A stretch of DNA of 64,000 bases from the NCBI RefSeq assembly GCF_000987765.1, contig NZ_LAHP01000018.1, forward strand, positions 1 to 64,000. Direction: 5' to 3'. The position numbers and the translations under genes were made by a program. The notes under the pieces were generated by a model that did not search any database, was not told where the DNA came from, and worked only from the letters and a program-made list of their open reading frames with translations. The DNA is from Arsukibacterium sp. MJ3 (GTDB lineage: Bacteria; Pseudomonadota; Gammaproteobacteria; Enterobacterales; Alteromonadaceae). Positions within the stretch are counted from its first letter, which is position 1; each line of letters starts with the position of its first letter. This document shows, one piece after another, positions 35,104-46,182 of this stretch.

Positions 35104-35532
35104 ATGAGCTACGGTATTAAAGCGTACAAATCTGTAGGTGTAAAAGATGACCTGGCGGTTGCAGACCCGCATAGGATTATTCAGCTGCTTATGCAAGGTG
35201 CGCTGGAGAATATGGCAAAGGCTAAAGGTTTTATAGAACGTAAAGATTACGCGGGTAAAGCTGCTACGATCTCAAAAAGTATGGCCATTATAAGTGCATT
35301 GCAGGGTAGCTTGGATATGAAAGCAGGCGCTGAAATTTCCGATAATTTGTCTGCATTGTATGATTTTATGTTGAACCAACTAACAGTAGCCAGCAGAGAG
35401 CAAAGCCAGAGCAAAATACAAGAAGTAATGGATCTACTGCTAACCATTAAATCAGCGTGGGATCAAATATCGGTTGCTGATAGAGAAAAAGGTTATGCTA
35501 TGCGTACGGAACTGGCTCAAGGCGTCGCCTGA
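35104..35532 (+). CDS. fliS: flagellin export chaperone FliS
   Basis: This 142-residue helical protein has the FliS pattern: SYGIKAYKSVGVKDDLAVADPHRIIQLLMQGAL, followed by AKGFIERKDYAGKAATISKS. FliS binds the flagellin C-terminus in the cytoplasm and delivers it to FlhA. CGGAGAG lies close to the ATG. Its stop overlaps the start of the next gene (TGATG). Confidence 0.96.
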   Translation: MSYGIKAYKSVGVKDDLAVADPHRIIQLLMQGALENMAKAKGFIERKDYAGKAATISKSMAIISALQGSLDMKAGAEISDNLSALYDFMLNQLTVASREQSQSKIQEVMDLLLTIKSAWDQISVADREKGYAMRTELAQGVA

Positions 35533-35846
35533 TGTCGCTAACGGCTGAGCTAAGTGCCAACGTTGCACAAATTCAACAACAGTTTTTAGAGTTGTTAGAG
35601 CAAGAGCTAACAGATGCAGATGCTGCAATAAGCTTGATCAACCAGTTTGAACAAGCTTTGCTGGCACTATCTCAACAAACTGTGCCGACCGTAAAGCTTA
35701 CTTTGTACCTGCAAGATAACCTTAGCTGGCTTGCGTTGCAAGTTGAAAAATTGTCAGCAGAAAGAACAGGGGTTGCTGAGCAGTTAATCCAAATAACTCG
35801 TGCCAGAAAGGGTAATGCCAGTTACGATAACACTAAACAATTTTAA
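35532..35846 (+). CDS. small helical protein, FliT-like by position
   Basis: This 104-residue, Gln/Leu-rich helical protein begins inside the fliS stop codon, so it is translationally coupled. The slot directly after fliS is normally occupied by fliT, a chaperone for FliD, and size and composition fit. Sequence similarity cannot be judged by eye, so the name is withheld. Confidence 0.75.
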   Translation: MSLTAELSANVAQIQQQFLELLEQELTDADAAISLINQFEQALLALSQQTVPTVKLTLYLQDNLSWLALQVEKLSAERTGVAEQLIQITRARKGNASYDNTKQF

Positions 35847-35858
35847 GTATTAAATACT

Positions 35859-38666
35859 ATGCATCACTCTCTTTATAATCAGTTACTAAAAGATGCACAA
35901 CAGCAAGTTGTTCTGGAACAAAAGTTAGCAGAACATATAACTCGTTGTAAAAACGTAAACGAAAACACCTTCTCCTTTTACTGCCCTAATATTCTGCCGT
36001 TACTGCAACAACCTGAACAAAAACGATTTTCTTTATTTTGTAATTTAAATGGTAAAGCGAATATTGTTGACAGACAAAATAGCAGCGCGGTGTATCTGGC
36101 TAACCCTGAGTTAGAGGCAGAAACTGAAGTTACTGCTTTTATAAGCAATGCACCGGTCATTTCATTTACGCCACCAGTAAGCAATGCTAATTGGCCGACA
36201 GAACCACTTCCTCTGCAACCTGATGCCATATGCATGTTTGGCCTTGGGTTGGGGCATCAAATTTTGCCATTGATAACACGGCGGAAAATCCGCTGTCTAA
36301 TTATTTATGAACCCGATTTGACTATGCTGCAATGCTCTTTTCAAACGATAAACTGGCATGATATTTTTACTGCTGCAGCTAGCAGTAATACGCTTATTTC
36401 TTTGCAAATGGGGAATGACGGCAGCAGCATCGCCAGCGACTTACAAGAGCTATTTCAGTTTATCCCTGCGCTAAAAAAGTTATATTTGTATCGTCATTTA
36501 AGCTATTCAGTAACGGATGAAGTGCTTGCCACGTTGTTTACGTTTAATGGTAATAGAGCTGAGCTTCTAAAAGCAGACAGACAGTACCTGGGTTACACCC
36601 AACCAACAGATTATCTGCCAGTTCGGTTTAATAATATTTTAGGAAATAAAAAAGTTACAATAACCGATTCACAACGCCAAGAAGCGCTGTTTCAGCAAAA
36701 TATTGCCGTATTTAAACGGTTGTATCCCGATATTGCGAAAAGCATGCTGGGGTTTGCTACCCGGCACTGGTTTCTGGTAAAAGACGACCATGGTAAGGCT
36801 AATTTATGGCACAAAGAACGTAATGCATTACTTCATAGCGACAAAGATACTGAAGCAACAGCGCTAATAGACAGTTTTCTGCACCAACCACCCAAAGACG
36901 ATGTTATTCTTGGCCAAAAAGTTGCCTGGAAGTTTCGCCATTATATTCATTATCAAGCTATTGCTAAATTGCAGCCGCTATTCTTGGAGATGGCGCAACA
37001 GAAAAATGTACTGCCTGAGAAAATTGATTCGCTGATTATTTTCGGTGTCGGTGTCGGCGCTTATTTACCCGCTTTACTACAGCAGCGCAATATTACTAAT
37101 TTATATGTTTGTGAGTCTAATATTGAACATTTTTATGCCAGTTTATTTGTTACTGATTGGGCTTCTTTGCTACAACAAGCTGAACAGACAGGTAGCCGTA
37201 TTTATTTGAATATTGGTAATGATGGCAGCGACTACTTTAACGATTTAATGCAGCAGTTTTTCAGTGTGGGCGCTTTTACCATTGCAAATACTTATATGTT
37301 ACAAACTGACACTAATCCTTTTACGGCAAGTGCCATTAAAAAGTTGCGTCAACAATTAAAGGTAGTGTTGACCATTGGTGATTACTACGATCATGCCCGC
37401 TTTGGGATTAGCCACACTTACAATAGCTTTATGTTGGGCCACAACTGGTTAAAAGCAAAACGCAGCAACTACTTACAGCATGCCGCCACGGTGTTACCCG
37501 TATTTATTGTGGGTAACGGTCCAAGCCTTGATCAATGTGCCGACTACATAAAAGAGCATCGTGAAAAGGTTGTTGTGGTCAGTTGTGGTACAGCGCTTAA
37601 GCCTTTGCATCATTTGGGTATAACACCAGATTTTCATGCCGAGGTTGAACAAAATCGTTCAACCTATCGCTGGATTACTCAGGTAAATGACATTGCTTAT
37701 CTAAAAAAAATAAAACTTATTACTGTTAATGGTATACATCCGGAAACTGCAGCCTTGTTTGCCGGAACCTATTTAGCGTTTAAAGAGGGGGAAGCTTCAA
37801 CCACTTTGTTTAATAAGGTGCTTAAAGGTGCAGGTGACATAGCGCAGTTATCGCATGCTTATCCTACTGTATCTAACTTGGCGATAAACTGGCTACTACA
37901 AGCGGGCTTTAAACAATATTATTTGCTGGGTGTTGATTTAGGCTATGTCGATGTAAATAACCACCATTCGCGTTTCTCTGCGTATTATGATCAAAATGGT
38001 AAGGCAGTATATGATTACTCAGCAGTGCATGGTGATAGTATTAGCGTGGTTGGCAACTTCAGACCAGTGGTTCAAACGAAAATTGAATTTGATATTTCCC
38101 GGCAGATTATTGAACAAACGTTAACCGCTTATAGTGGACAAGCAGAAGTGTATAATTGTAGTGACGGTGCCATGATTCAGGGCGCTATATCGCTACAACC
38201 GTCACAAATTCTTACTTTCTTACCGTCAAAACCTGTTACTGATTTACTCGACGATTTTCTGCAACAAGCTTGTATTCAACAAGATTTTACTGTGCAATTG
38301 TCTGAATTTAAACGGTATTATAATGCTGGTGGCTTAACTAATAGTCTTATCATTTGGGATGAGCTATTAACAAAACCGGTAACCGATTACACCAGTGCAA
38401 AGAATTGCATTGACCGCCAATGGGTGCTACTAAAGCAACAGGCCAGCTTGCCTAATAGTATTATTTTTTATCTGTTATACGGCAGTGCCAGCTACTTTCT
38501 TAGTTTGCTGTCAAAGCTTTTACCGTTGTTGCAGCAGGCCGGAGCTGAGGCGCAAGTTAAAGCGGTTGAACAATTTAATACCGTCCTTATTGTCTGGAAA
38601 GACTATCTAACACAAATGGTGGCAGATTTTGCGGCAGAGCCATTACAGTTGGACATAACAGACTAG
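35859..38666 (+). CDS. Maf-type (DUF115) flagellin glycosyltransferase
   Basis: This 935-residue cytoplasmic protein has the DUF115/6-hydroxymethylpterin pyrophosphokinase-like core of motility accessory factors: FIVGNGPSLDQCADYIKEH, VVVSCGTALKPLHHLGITPDFHAEVEQN and YYLLGVDLGYVD. Maf proteins transfer pseudaminic or legionaminic acid from the CMP-sugar to flagellin. The N-terminal third carries a related Rossmann-like segment (ICMFGLGLGHQILPLI), and a similar one appears near residue 395 (IIFGVGVGAYLPALL). It follows the fliT-like gene by 12 bp and precedes the pse genes, in line with this role. Confidence 0.92.
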   Translation: MHHSLYNQLLKDAQQQVVLEQKLAEHITRCKNVNENTFSFYCPNILPLLQQPEQKRFSLFCNLNGKANIVDRQNSSAVYLANPELEAETEVTAFISNAPVISFTPPVSNANWPTEPLPLQPDAICMFGLGLGHQILPLITRRKIRCLIIYEPDLTMLQCSFQTINWHDIFTAAASSNTLISLQMGNDGSSIASDLQELFQFIPALKKLYLYRHLSYSVTDEVLATLFTFNGNRAELLKADRQYLGYTQPTDYLPVRFNNILGNKKVTITDSQRQEALFQQNIAVFKRLYPDIAKSMLGFATRHWFLVKDDHGKANLWHKERNALLHSDKDTEATALIDSFLHQPPKDDVILGQKVAWKFRHYIHYQAIAKLQPLFLEMAQQKNVLPEKIDSLIIFGVGVGAYLPALLQQRNITNLYVCESNIEHFYASLFVTDWASLLQQAEQTGSRIYLNIGNDGSDYFNDLMQQFFSVGAFTIANTYMLQTDTNPFTASAIKKLRQQLKVVLTIGDYYDHARFGISHTYNSFMLGHNWLKAKRSNYLQHAATVLPVFIVGNGPSLDQCADYIKEHREKVVVVSCGTALKPLHHLGITPDFHAEVEQNRSTYRWITQVNDIAYLKKIKLITVNGIHPETAALFAGTYLAFKEGEASTTLFNKVLKGAGDIAQLSHAYPTVSNLAINWLLQAGFKQYYLLGVDLGYVDVNNHHSRFSAYYDQNGKAVYDYSAVHGDSISVVGNFRPVVQTKIEFDISRQIIEQTLTAYSGQAEVYNCSDGAMIQGAISLQPSQILTFLPSKPVTDLLDDFLQQACIQQDFTVQLSEFKRYYNAGGLTNSLIIWDELLTKPVTDYTSAKNCIDRQWVLLKQQASLPNSIIFYLLYGSASYFLSLLSKLLPLLQQAGAEAQVKAVEQFNTVLIVWKDYLTQMVADFAAEPLQLDITD

Positions 38667-38696
38667 TATACAAAAGAGTGGGTTATAAGAGGGTAT

Positions 38697-39136
38697 ATGA
38701 AATTATCAGTTATTGTTCCTGCATTTAAGTTGTCCGTTTTCATTTATGAGTGCTTACTATATCCTGTCACAAAAAACTAATTTTAGTTATGAAGTTATAG
38801 TGTGTGATGATGCATCGCCCGATAATACCTTCGACGTTATACAGCATCTTGGTTCTGCCTATAGTAATCTGGTCATACTTCGCAATGAAGTGAACTTGGG
38901 GTTAGTTGCGACTATGCATCGCCTGCTAAACACGGCAACAGGGGAGTTTATTGCATATCTGGACGGTGATGATATCGCATTACCTGGCAAGCTACAGCAA
39001 CAGGTTGACTATCTGGATGCCAATTCTCAATGCACTTTGGTGTACCACGAGTCGGAGGTGTTTGACAGCAATAGCGGGGCTGTACTGAAGTACTTTTCAC
39101 AAGATTATTATAACTATCAGCATATTCCGCAGCAGC
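38697..39136 (+). pseudogene. broken family 2 glycosyltransferase
   Basis: From the ATG at 38697 (AGAGGG just upstream) the frame reads MKLSVIVPAFKLSVFIYECL and then stops after a few residues. The GT2 sequence resumes in the next frame with ILSQKTNFSYEVIVCDDAS, then YLDGDDIALPGKL (DGDD metal motif), and ends abruptly at about 39130 where IS66 sequence begins. One extra base (or two lost) near 38755-38765 explains the shift. Both frameshift and truncation disable it. It was probably another glycan-modifying enzyme of the flagellin glycosylation block. Confidence 0.85.
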
Positions 39137-39601
39137 GCGCATGCTGTGCAGTTTCTTAACGGTTACAGTGGTTATCTGCAAGTGGATGGTTATGCGGGTT
39201 ATGAGCAAGCTAACGCCACGTTAGCCGGTTACTGGGCGCAGTCGTTCGAGGTAAAACAACAGCAACGCCAGCTACTTGCAATACCGCTACTGCAGCAACT
39301 GTGGGACTGGTGGGAGAAGTCCAAAAGCACCCTTCACAAAGAAAGCTTACTGGGCAAAGCCATTAACTACAGCCTAAACCAGTGGCCGAAGCTGATACGC
39401 TATCTTGAAGATGGCCGGCTCAACATTGACAACAATCGCGCTGATAGTGCGCCAGGCTTTGTTCAATGGTGCCTTGCTGAAAATACGCCAGCCACTGCTC
39501 GGGTGCTCCGCGGATCATCTTAAACTCCTGTTTGGTGGTAGCACCAGACAGGGTATGTAGATTTAGTTAAGCTGGGAATGTGCGGTTGGTGTTACGCTTA
39601 C
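39137..39601. mobile_element. IS66-family remnant, rearranged
   Basis: From 39137 to about 39444, plus strand, sequence encodes pieces of the IS66 transposase TnpC: FLNGYSGYLQVDGYAGYEQ, then LLQQLWDWWEKSKSTL and LGKAINYSLNQWPKLIRYLE up to NIDNNRA, where the usual ERA continuation is lost. From 39518 back to about 39445 on the minus strand lies the start of the accessory IS66 gene (MIRGAPEQWLAYFQQGTIEQ). The minus-strand terminus GTAAGCGTAACACC ends at 39601. The two halves therefore come from opposite orientations joined by deletion or inversion, leaving a non-functional scar. Confidence 0.85.
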
Positions 39602-39690
39602 AGAGTAATAGGGTATTGCCTGCTGCCGTTGCCGCCGGCAAGTAATATGTCTTTTATAAAACATCCTGTGGCAGTGTAATCTGAGGAGTA

Positions 39691-40137
39691 TTAACCGGGT
39701 GCCTGGTATTCATAATACATAATGCCATTGTGGGTGTTGACGTAGGTTAAGCCGGCAGATTCTGCAACACGTATTGATGCTGCGTTACCCGGTAAAATTT
39801 CAGCTACCACAATTCCGTCCAGTTTACTCACCAGCAACGCGACCATTAATTTTGCTAACCCTTTTTCTCTAAAATCGGTGCCCACGGTCCAGGATATAGT
39901 ATGACGATCATCTTTTGAATCAACGCGAACGGTACCTATTGCATCGCCGTTAAATTCAGCGATAAACAAATGCCGCTGTTTATTTTCAAAGCTGCTTTGC
40001 AGCCAGGCCAGATGCTGTTGCAGGGTAACCGGTTCTGAGTTCAAACTGCATGTTCTGGTTAAATCATCGTTGCGCCACAACAGCAGCTTGTCTGCATCCG
40101 CTAAAGTTGCCATACGTAGCACGATTAATGAGCGCAT
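39691..40137 (-). CDS. pseH: GNAT acetyltransferase, PseH
   Basis: The 148-residue GNAT-fold protein shows RMATLADADKLLLWRNDDLT at the start, FIAEFNGDAIGTVRVD, and the acetyl-CoA loop FREKGLAKLMVALLV. Given its place at the end of the pse operon, it is most likely the N-acetyltransferase acting on UDP-4-amino-4,6-dideoxy-AltNAc (PseH). The starting region (RxATxxDxxxLLxWRND) is common in PseH proteins. It starts 3 bp after pseI. Confidence 0.88.
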   Translation of the reverse strand: MRSLIVLRMATLADADKLLLWRNDDLTRTCSLNSEPVTLQQHLAWLQSSFENKQRHLFIAEFNGDAIGTVRVDSKDDRHTISWTVGTDFREKGLAKLMVALLVSKLDGIVVAEILPGNAASIRVAESAGLTYVNTHNGIMYYEYQAPG

Positions 40138-40140
40138 AGT

Positions 40141-41190
40141 TCAAATCATTTCCCAACTTAGCGGGGTGCCCATCGACACATCTTGCTTCGCCTGACGGCC
40201 GAGAAACTGTGGCAGGTACTTGGGCGGCAAACCAAGCCCGGGGCGCACTGAACGCAGGTTGTCTGTGGTAAAAATATCACCGGCTTGCATATCTTTAGCA
40301 ATATAGAGCGAGCGTCGGTGCACCCGTGAGGCAATTTCTTTGTCGGTACAGCCATAATGCACTTTGCCTAAGGCATCTTTAGCTTTACGGCATTCTGATA
40401 CCAAAAGACTGAACTCTTCCGGCTCCATAGAAAAGGCTGCGTCGATGCCGCCTTCGCTGCGGTCCAGCACAAAATGTTTTTCAATTACGGTTGCACCCAG
40501 GGCCACTGCCGCCACACTGACACCAATACCTGCTGTGTGATCTGACAAACCAACCTGACAGTCAAACAGCGCTGCCAAATGCGGAATAGTGTTTAAGTTG
40601 GCATCTACGGGGCGTGCCGGGTAATTGCTAGTGCATTTTAACAGGATAATGTCACGGCATCCGTTATGTCGCAGTACGTCAACGGCTTCAGCTAATTCAG
40701 TTTGAGTGGCCATACCTGTTGATATTATTACAGGCTTCCCGGTACGAGCAACAGCTGCAATTAAACCGTGGTCGATATTTTCAAACGAGGCAATTTTGTA
40801 GCAGGGCACATTTAACTGTTCCAGATAGTCTACCGCGGTTAAATCAAATGGCGAGCTAAAGGCCAACATGCCTAACTCTTTTGCACGGTCGAAAAGGGGC
40901 TTGTGCCATTCCCACGGCGTCATCGCCTGCTGATAAAGGCTGTACAGCGAATTGCCATGCCATAGGCTGTCGGGGTTATCAATAAAGAATTCATTGTCGT
41001 GCACATCCAGCGTAATGGTATCCGGAGTGTAGGTTTGCAGCTTAATCGCATCGGCACCGCACTTTGCTGCTGCTTCAACCATGGCTAAAGCCTTGTCCAG
41101 GCTTTGATCATGGTTGCCGGATAATTCGGCAATGATAAATGGCGGTTGATCCGGCCCTACCGCGTGATTGCCAAGCATAATTACTGCCAT
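40141..41190 (-). CDS. pseI: pseudaminic acid synthase PseI
   Basis: The 349-residue protein has the NeuB-type TIM barrel (IIAELSGNHDQSLDKALAMV, GADAIKLQTYTPDT, ISTGMATQTEL, VGLSDHTAG and VIEKHFVLDRSEGGID) and a C-terminal SAF domain (SLYIAKDMQAGDIFTTDNLRS). It condenses the hexose with phosphoenolpyruvate to form pseudaminic acid. The PseI rather than NeuB assignment rests on the FxxDRxEGGxDxxFSxEP pattern and the pse neighbours. Confidence 0.95.
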   Translation of the reverse strand: MAVIMLGNHAVGPDQPPFIIAELSGNHDQSLDKALAMVEAAAKCGADAIKLQTYTPDTITLDVHDNEFFIDNPDSLWHGNSLYSLYQQAMTPWEWHKPLFDRAKELGMLAFSSPFDLTAVDYLEQLNVPCYKIASFENIDHGLIAAVARTGKPVIISTGMATQTELAEAVDVLRHNGCRDIILLKCTSNYPARPVDANLNTIPHLAALFDCQVGLSDHTAGIGVSVAAVALGATVIEKHFVLDRSEGGIDAAFSMEPEEFSLLVSECRKAKDALGKVHYGCTDKEIASRVHRRSLYIAKDMQAGDIFTTDNLRSVRPGLGLPPKYLPQFLGRQAKQDVSMGTPLSWEMI

Positions 41191-41202
41191 TACTTATCCT
41201 CG

Positions 41203-42240
41203 TTACCCATTTGTGTTGTTCAGCGTGTTCATTATAGTGTCAACTACCAGTGGTGTACCTGCGGCAGCCGGTATTAATCCGGCTGCCGTTTGGCCCATCC
41301 TATCAAGCAGTGCTGGTTGCGACAGGTAATAGCATAGTTGCTCTGCAAAGAACTCTGCTGTCATATCTGCAGCCTGTCCCAACCAAACACACGCGCCAAG
41401 CTGGTCAAGAAAAGTCGTTGTCGCCTGCTGATTTTCGGCAACGGTAACAACCAAACCTGGCAGAGCACAAATACACCTTTCCCAATGACTGGCACCACCA
41501 CCACCAAGCATGAGTTGCGCTTGGTGCATTAACTTCGCCATATAATTACATTGCACATGTAATCGCATATTGGGCAGGTTAGCAGTAAGTTTTTTAATTT
41601 CTACATGCCATGGATTATTTGCTCCAATTACAATATCGGCAGTAATACCTGGAAGCTTTAGGTTATTGACAGCCTCAATGGCCAGGCTGGTTAAGTTTTG
41701 CTCATCACTGCCGCCAAAACCTATTAGAATATGTTGTGTATTACGTGGCGTAACAACCTGATAAAACTCCTCTCGAAGCAAGGCATAACGCGGCCCTAAC
41801 ATTTGCATGCAATGTGGCGGCAGCAACCTGCTATATCGATGTTCTGCGTTGGCAACCAGATTTTGGTCTAACAGCAAGTCACAATCATATTCACGGTTGG
41901 CTAAGTCATCAATTTGCATAATGTGGCTACAGCGTAACCTCATGCGCTGACAATAATCAGCTGCTAACAGATAATGATCAACCACCAGTAGCGAGTAATC
42001 ATGAGTTATAACTTCAAGTGTTTTACAAGCATCAATAGCCTGATCTGGCAGGTTTTCTGGTAGCGGTAATAGTGTAAAACCTTGGTCACGAATAACATCA
42101 GCCAAATGACCAGACGTTAAGCGACAAGCAAAATCACATTGGGCGCCTATTTTACGTAAGGCATGTGCCAGCGTTAGGCAACGCATAACATGACCAGAGC
42201 CTAAAACCACCGATGCATCAGTGCGAAACAACACATTCAC
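41203..42240 (-). CDS. pseG: UDP-sugar hydrolase PseG
   Basis: The 345-residue, GT-B-fold protein has the PseG start (VLFRTDASVVLGSGHVMRCLTLA), with Gly-His near the active site, and a C-terminal domain with IGFGGSDEQNLT and MLGGGGASHWERC. It cleaves UDP from the 2,4-diacetamido sugar before condensation by PseI. Its start overlaps the pseF stop by 4 bp. Confidence 0.94.
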   Translation of the reverse strand: MNVLFRTDASVVLGSGHVMRCLTLAHALRKIGAQCDFACRLTSGHLADVIRDQGFTLLPLPENLPDQAIDACKTLEVITHDYSLLVVDHYLLAADYCQRMRLRCSHIMQIDDLANREYDCDLLLDQNLVANAEHRYSRLLPPHCMQMLGPRYALLREEFYQVVTPRNTQHILIGFGGSDEQNLTSLAIEAVNNLKLPGITADIVIGANNPWHVEIKKLTANLPNMRLHVQCNYMAKLMHQAQLMLGGGGASHWERCICALPGLVVTVAENQQATTTFLDQLGACVWLGQAADMTAEFFAEQLCYYLSQPALLDRMGQTAAGLIPAAAGTPLVVDTIMNTLNNTNG

Positions 42241-42935
42241 GGGGTACGAGCCTGTAGCATTTGATACAAAAGTTCTGCACGTTGCCAGTCGTCTATAGTA
42301 TCAATATCCTGAACTAAATAATCCGGAAGGACCTCCATTCTTGAATCTGGTCCAAATACAACTTTTGTTGTATTAAGCCAGGTTGATGCCATAGCCCAAT
42401 ATAATTGACCTGCATCATGAAAGGTTTCAGTAAGGTCTTGTGAGCGCTTACTAATACTTTCGTTATCAAATGGCAATACCCCGCCTTGTGCTGTTTTTAC
42501 TAAGGCACGTTGGATAGGGAAAGAGAAGCGGGCGGCGGTAAACACATAATCAGCTTTACTGCTTAAAAGTGTCTGGTATGCCAATGCAATAAGTTCGCTA
42601 TGAAGCAGTGGTGCCGTGGCGTATACGCATGCGCAAGCGCTAAGGGGCCAGCCTAATTGTTGCAGTTGCATAATGGCGTTGCGAATAACATCCGTAGTGC
42701 CGGTAAAATCATCCGCCAGCTCAGCCTTGCGTATAAAAGGTGTTTCTGCGCCGTAATGCCTGGCTATCGCGGCTATTTCCGGGTCATCGGTGGAGACTAC
42801 CACCTTATCCACTACACCGCTATTTAATGCCGCTTGAATAGGGTAGGCCAGCATTGGCTGGCCACAAAAGAGTTTAATGTTTTTACGTGGAATGCGTTTA
42901 CTGCCGCCACGCGCCGGAATAATGGCAATGTTCAT
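42237..42935 (-). CDS. pseF: pseudaminic acid cytidylyltransferase PseF
   Basis: The 232-residue protein has the CMP-sugar synthetase N-terminal loop (IAIIPARGGSKRIPRKNIK), plus STDDPEIAAIARHYGAETPF and the DDFTGTTDVIRNA motif. It activates pseudaminic acid with CTP, giving the donor for flagellin glycosylation. It overlaps hepT by 4 bp upstream and pseG by 4 bp downstream. Confidence 0.95.
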   Translation of the reverse strand: MNIAIIPARGGSKRIPRKNIKLFCGQPMLAYPIQAALNSGVVDKVVVSTDDPEIAAIARHYGAETPFIRKAELADDFTGTTDVIRNAIMQLQQLGWPLSACACVYATAPLLHSELIALAYQTLLSSKADYVFTAARFSFPIQRALVKTAQGGVLPFDNESISKRSQDLTETFHDAGQLYWAMASTWLNTTKVVFGPDSRMEVLPDYLVQDIDTIDDWQRAELLYQMLQARTP

Positions 42936-43342
42936 AGCGTTTCGTTTAGCAAAAAATCGATGATTATCTGATATCTCTTTTGTTCAACCAGCGTTAAGAC
43001 AAGCCTCATATCAATGTTCATATATTCATGAACAATACGATTACGCAAACCTATAATTGCATTCCACTGTGTTATTTCAGTATCTGTCCAATGCTGGAGC
43101 CGGCCAAGTTTTTGTATTGCATCGTAGGCCGATACCGGTGTGGGTTCTCCTGCTGCTTTTAACAAGTGTTTAGCTTTACCGATAGCGTTCTCAGTGACAA
43201 TTTGCAAACAATGTAATAAGCCATTTTGCTCAAGCTTAGAAAAGCTATTATTTTGAGCAATATTCTCAGCAGCACTGTCCAGCAGGTGTTTATAATCTGC
43301 AGCCAAATTAGCCGTTTCTCTGAGATATAACTCAAGCGTCAT
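42932..43342 (-). CDS. hepT: HEPN-family toxin HepT
   Basis: The 136-residue all-helical protein carries the HEPN RNase motif R-X4-H-X-Y as RNRIVHEY (Arg100, His105, Tyr107). In the Shewanella system HepT is an RNase that MntA neutralises by adding AMP units to this Tyr. It overlaps mntA by 11 bp upstream and pseF by 4 bp downstream, so it is translated as part of the pse operon. The motif is intact, so it should be active. Confidence 0.92.
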   Translation of the reverse strand: MTLELYLRETANLAADYKHLLDSAAENIAQNNSFSKLEQNGLLHCLQIVTENAIGKAKHLLKAAGEPTPVSAYDAIQKLGRLQHWTDTEITQWNAIIGLRNRIVHEYMNIDMRLVLTLVEQKRYQIIIDFLLNETL

Positions 43343-43705
43343 GAGTTTGCTCCCATTGCCAATACTCCAGCTCTCGCCAGGTACGTTCTAAAAATTTAAA
43401 CCAAAATCGATTGTCTACGGTTATTAATGCAATACCTTCATTGGCAATAACCGAGCGCATTGCCAAATTTGCTGCTCTTAAATCGATCAAATCAACAGTT
43501 TCTATATTACACCCTATTACTGCTGCCAGTTGTGCTCTTAATTGCTCGGTTAAGGCCAGCCGGGAAAAATCATCAGGTTCTGATAAATAAAAAGCAAAGT
43601 CCCAATCGCTGTTAGCATGCGTTTTACCTGTTGCCCGGCTTCCTAACAGCACTAACACGCTTAGGGTTGGAAATAACTCACTAATCTGGTTAAGTGCTTG
43701 TTCGT

Positions 43706-43721
<16 letters not shown>
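43332..43721 (-). CDS. mntA: minimal nucleotidyltransferase antitoxin MntA
   Basis: The start at 43721 was chosen because it gives the normal MntA length (129 residues); longer frames run back into pseC sequence. The nucleotidyltransferase signature GS-X10-DXD is visible as GSRATGKTHANSDWD (residues 27-41), with GCNIETVDLIDLRAA later as the third acidic strand. MntA modifies and silences HepT. Its ATG lies inside the last codons of pseC (16-bp overlap). Confidence 0.92.
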
Positions 43722-45879
<2,158 letters not shown>

Positions 45880-45962
45880 TCAAACATTTATTTGGCCTAG
45901 TCAGCGGTGAAGCCTGACCTTTAAGAGTATTTTTTATAAAAAGACTGTAGCACATAAAATCT

Positions 45963-45978
45963 TGCATAAAGTATGCCG
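45963..45978 (-). promoter_or_regulatory. possible sigma54 promoter for pse operon
   Basis: The minus strand CGGCATACTTTATGCA keeps GG and GC at the required 12-bp distance but departs from consensus at the first base and in the -12 TTGC block. It is about 93 bases from pseB. Confidence 0.4.
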
Positions 45979-46078
45979 AGAACACTATCTTTAGAATGTA
46001 TAAAAAGCAGTGTGGCCATGCAAGCCCGTATGCAGCAGCAACAAGCTTTAACCTTGCTGGGGTAGTGAAGGCCTATAG

Positions 46079-46120
46079 TAACTGCTATTTTTTTGACAGT
46101 CGTCAAAAAAATAGCAGTTA
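46079..46120. promoter_or_regulatory. 19-bp perfect inverted repeat upstream of flrA
   Basis: TAACTGCTATTTTTTTGAC (46079-46097) is followed by AGTC and its exact reverse complement (46102-46120). There is no T run after the right arm, so it does not look like a simple terminator. It may be an operator or a leader hairpin for flrA. Confidence 0.7.
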
Positions 46121-46182
46121 GGGTTGCATGCGTAGTGTGGCAAAGTACAATGAAGCCTAAGCAATAACAGTAATACGGCCTA

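Noticed and set aside
46079..46120. Intrinsic terminator
   Set aside because: Good hairpin, but there is no T tract after the right arm and it lies between divergent promoters.
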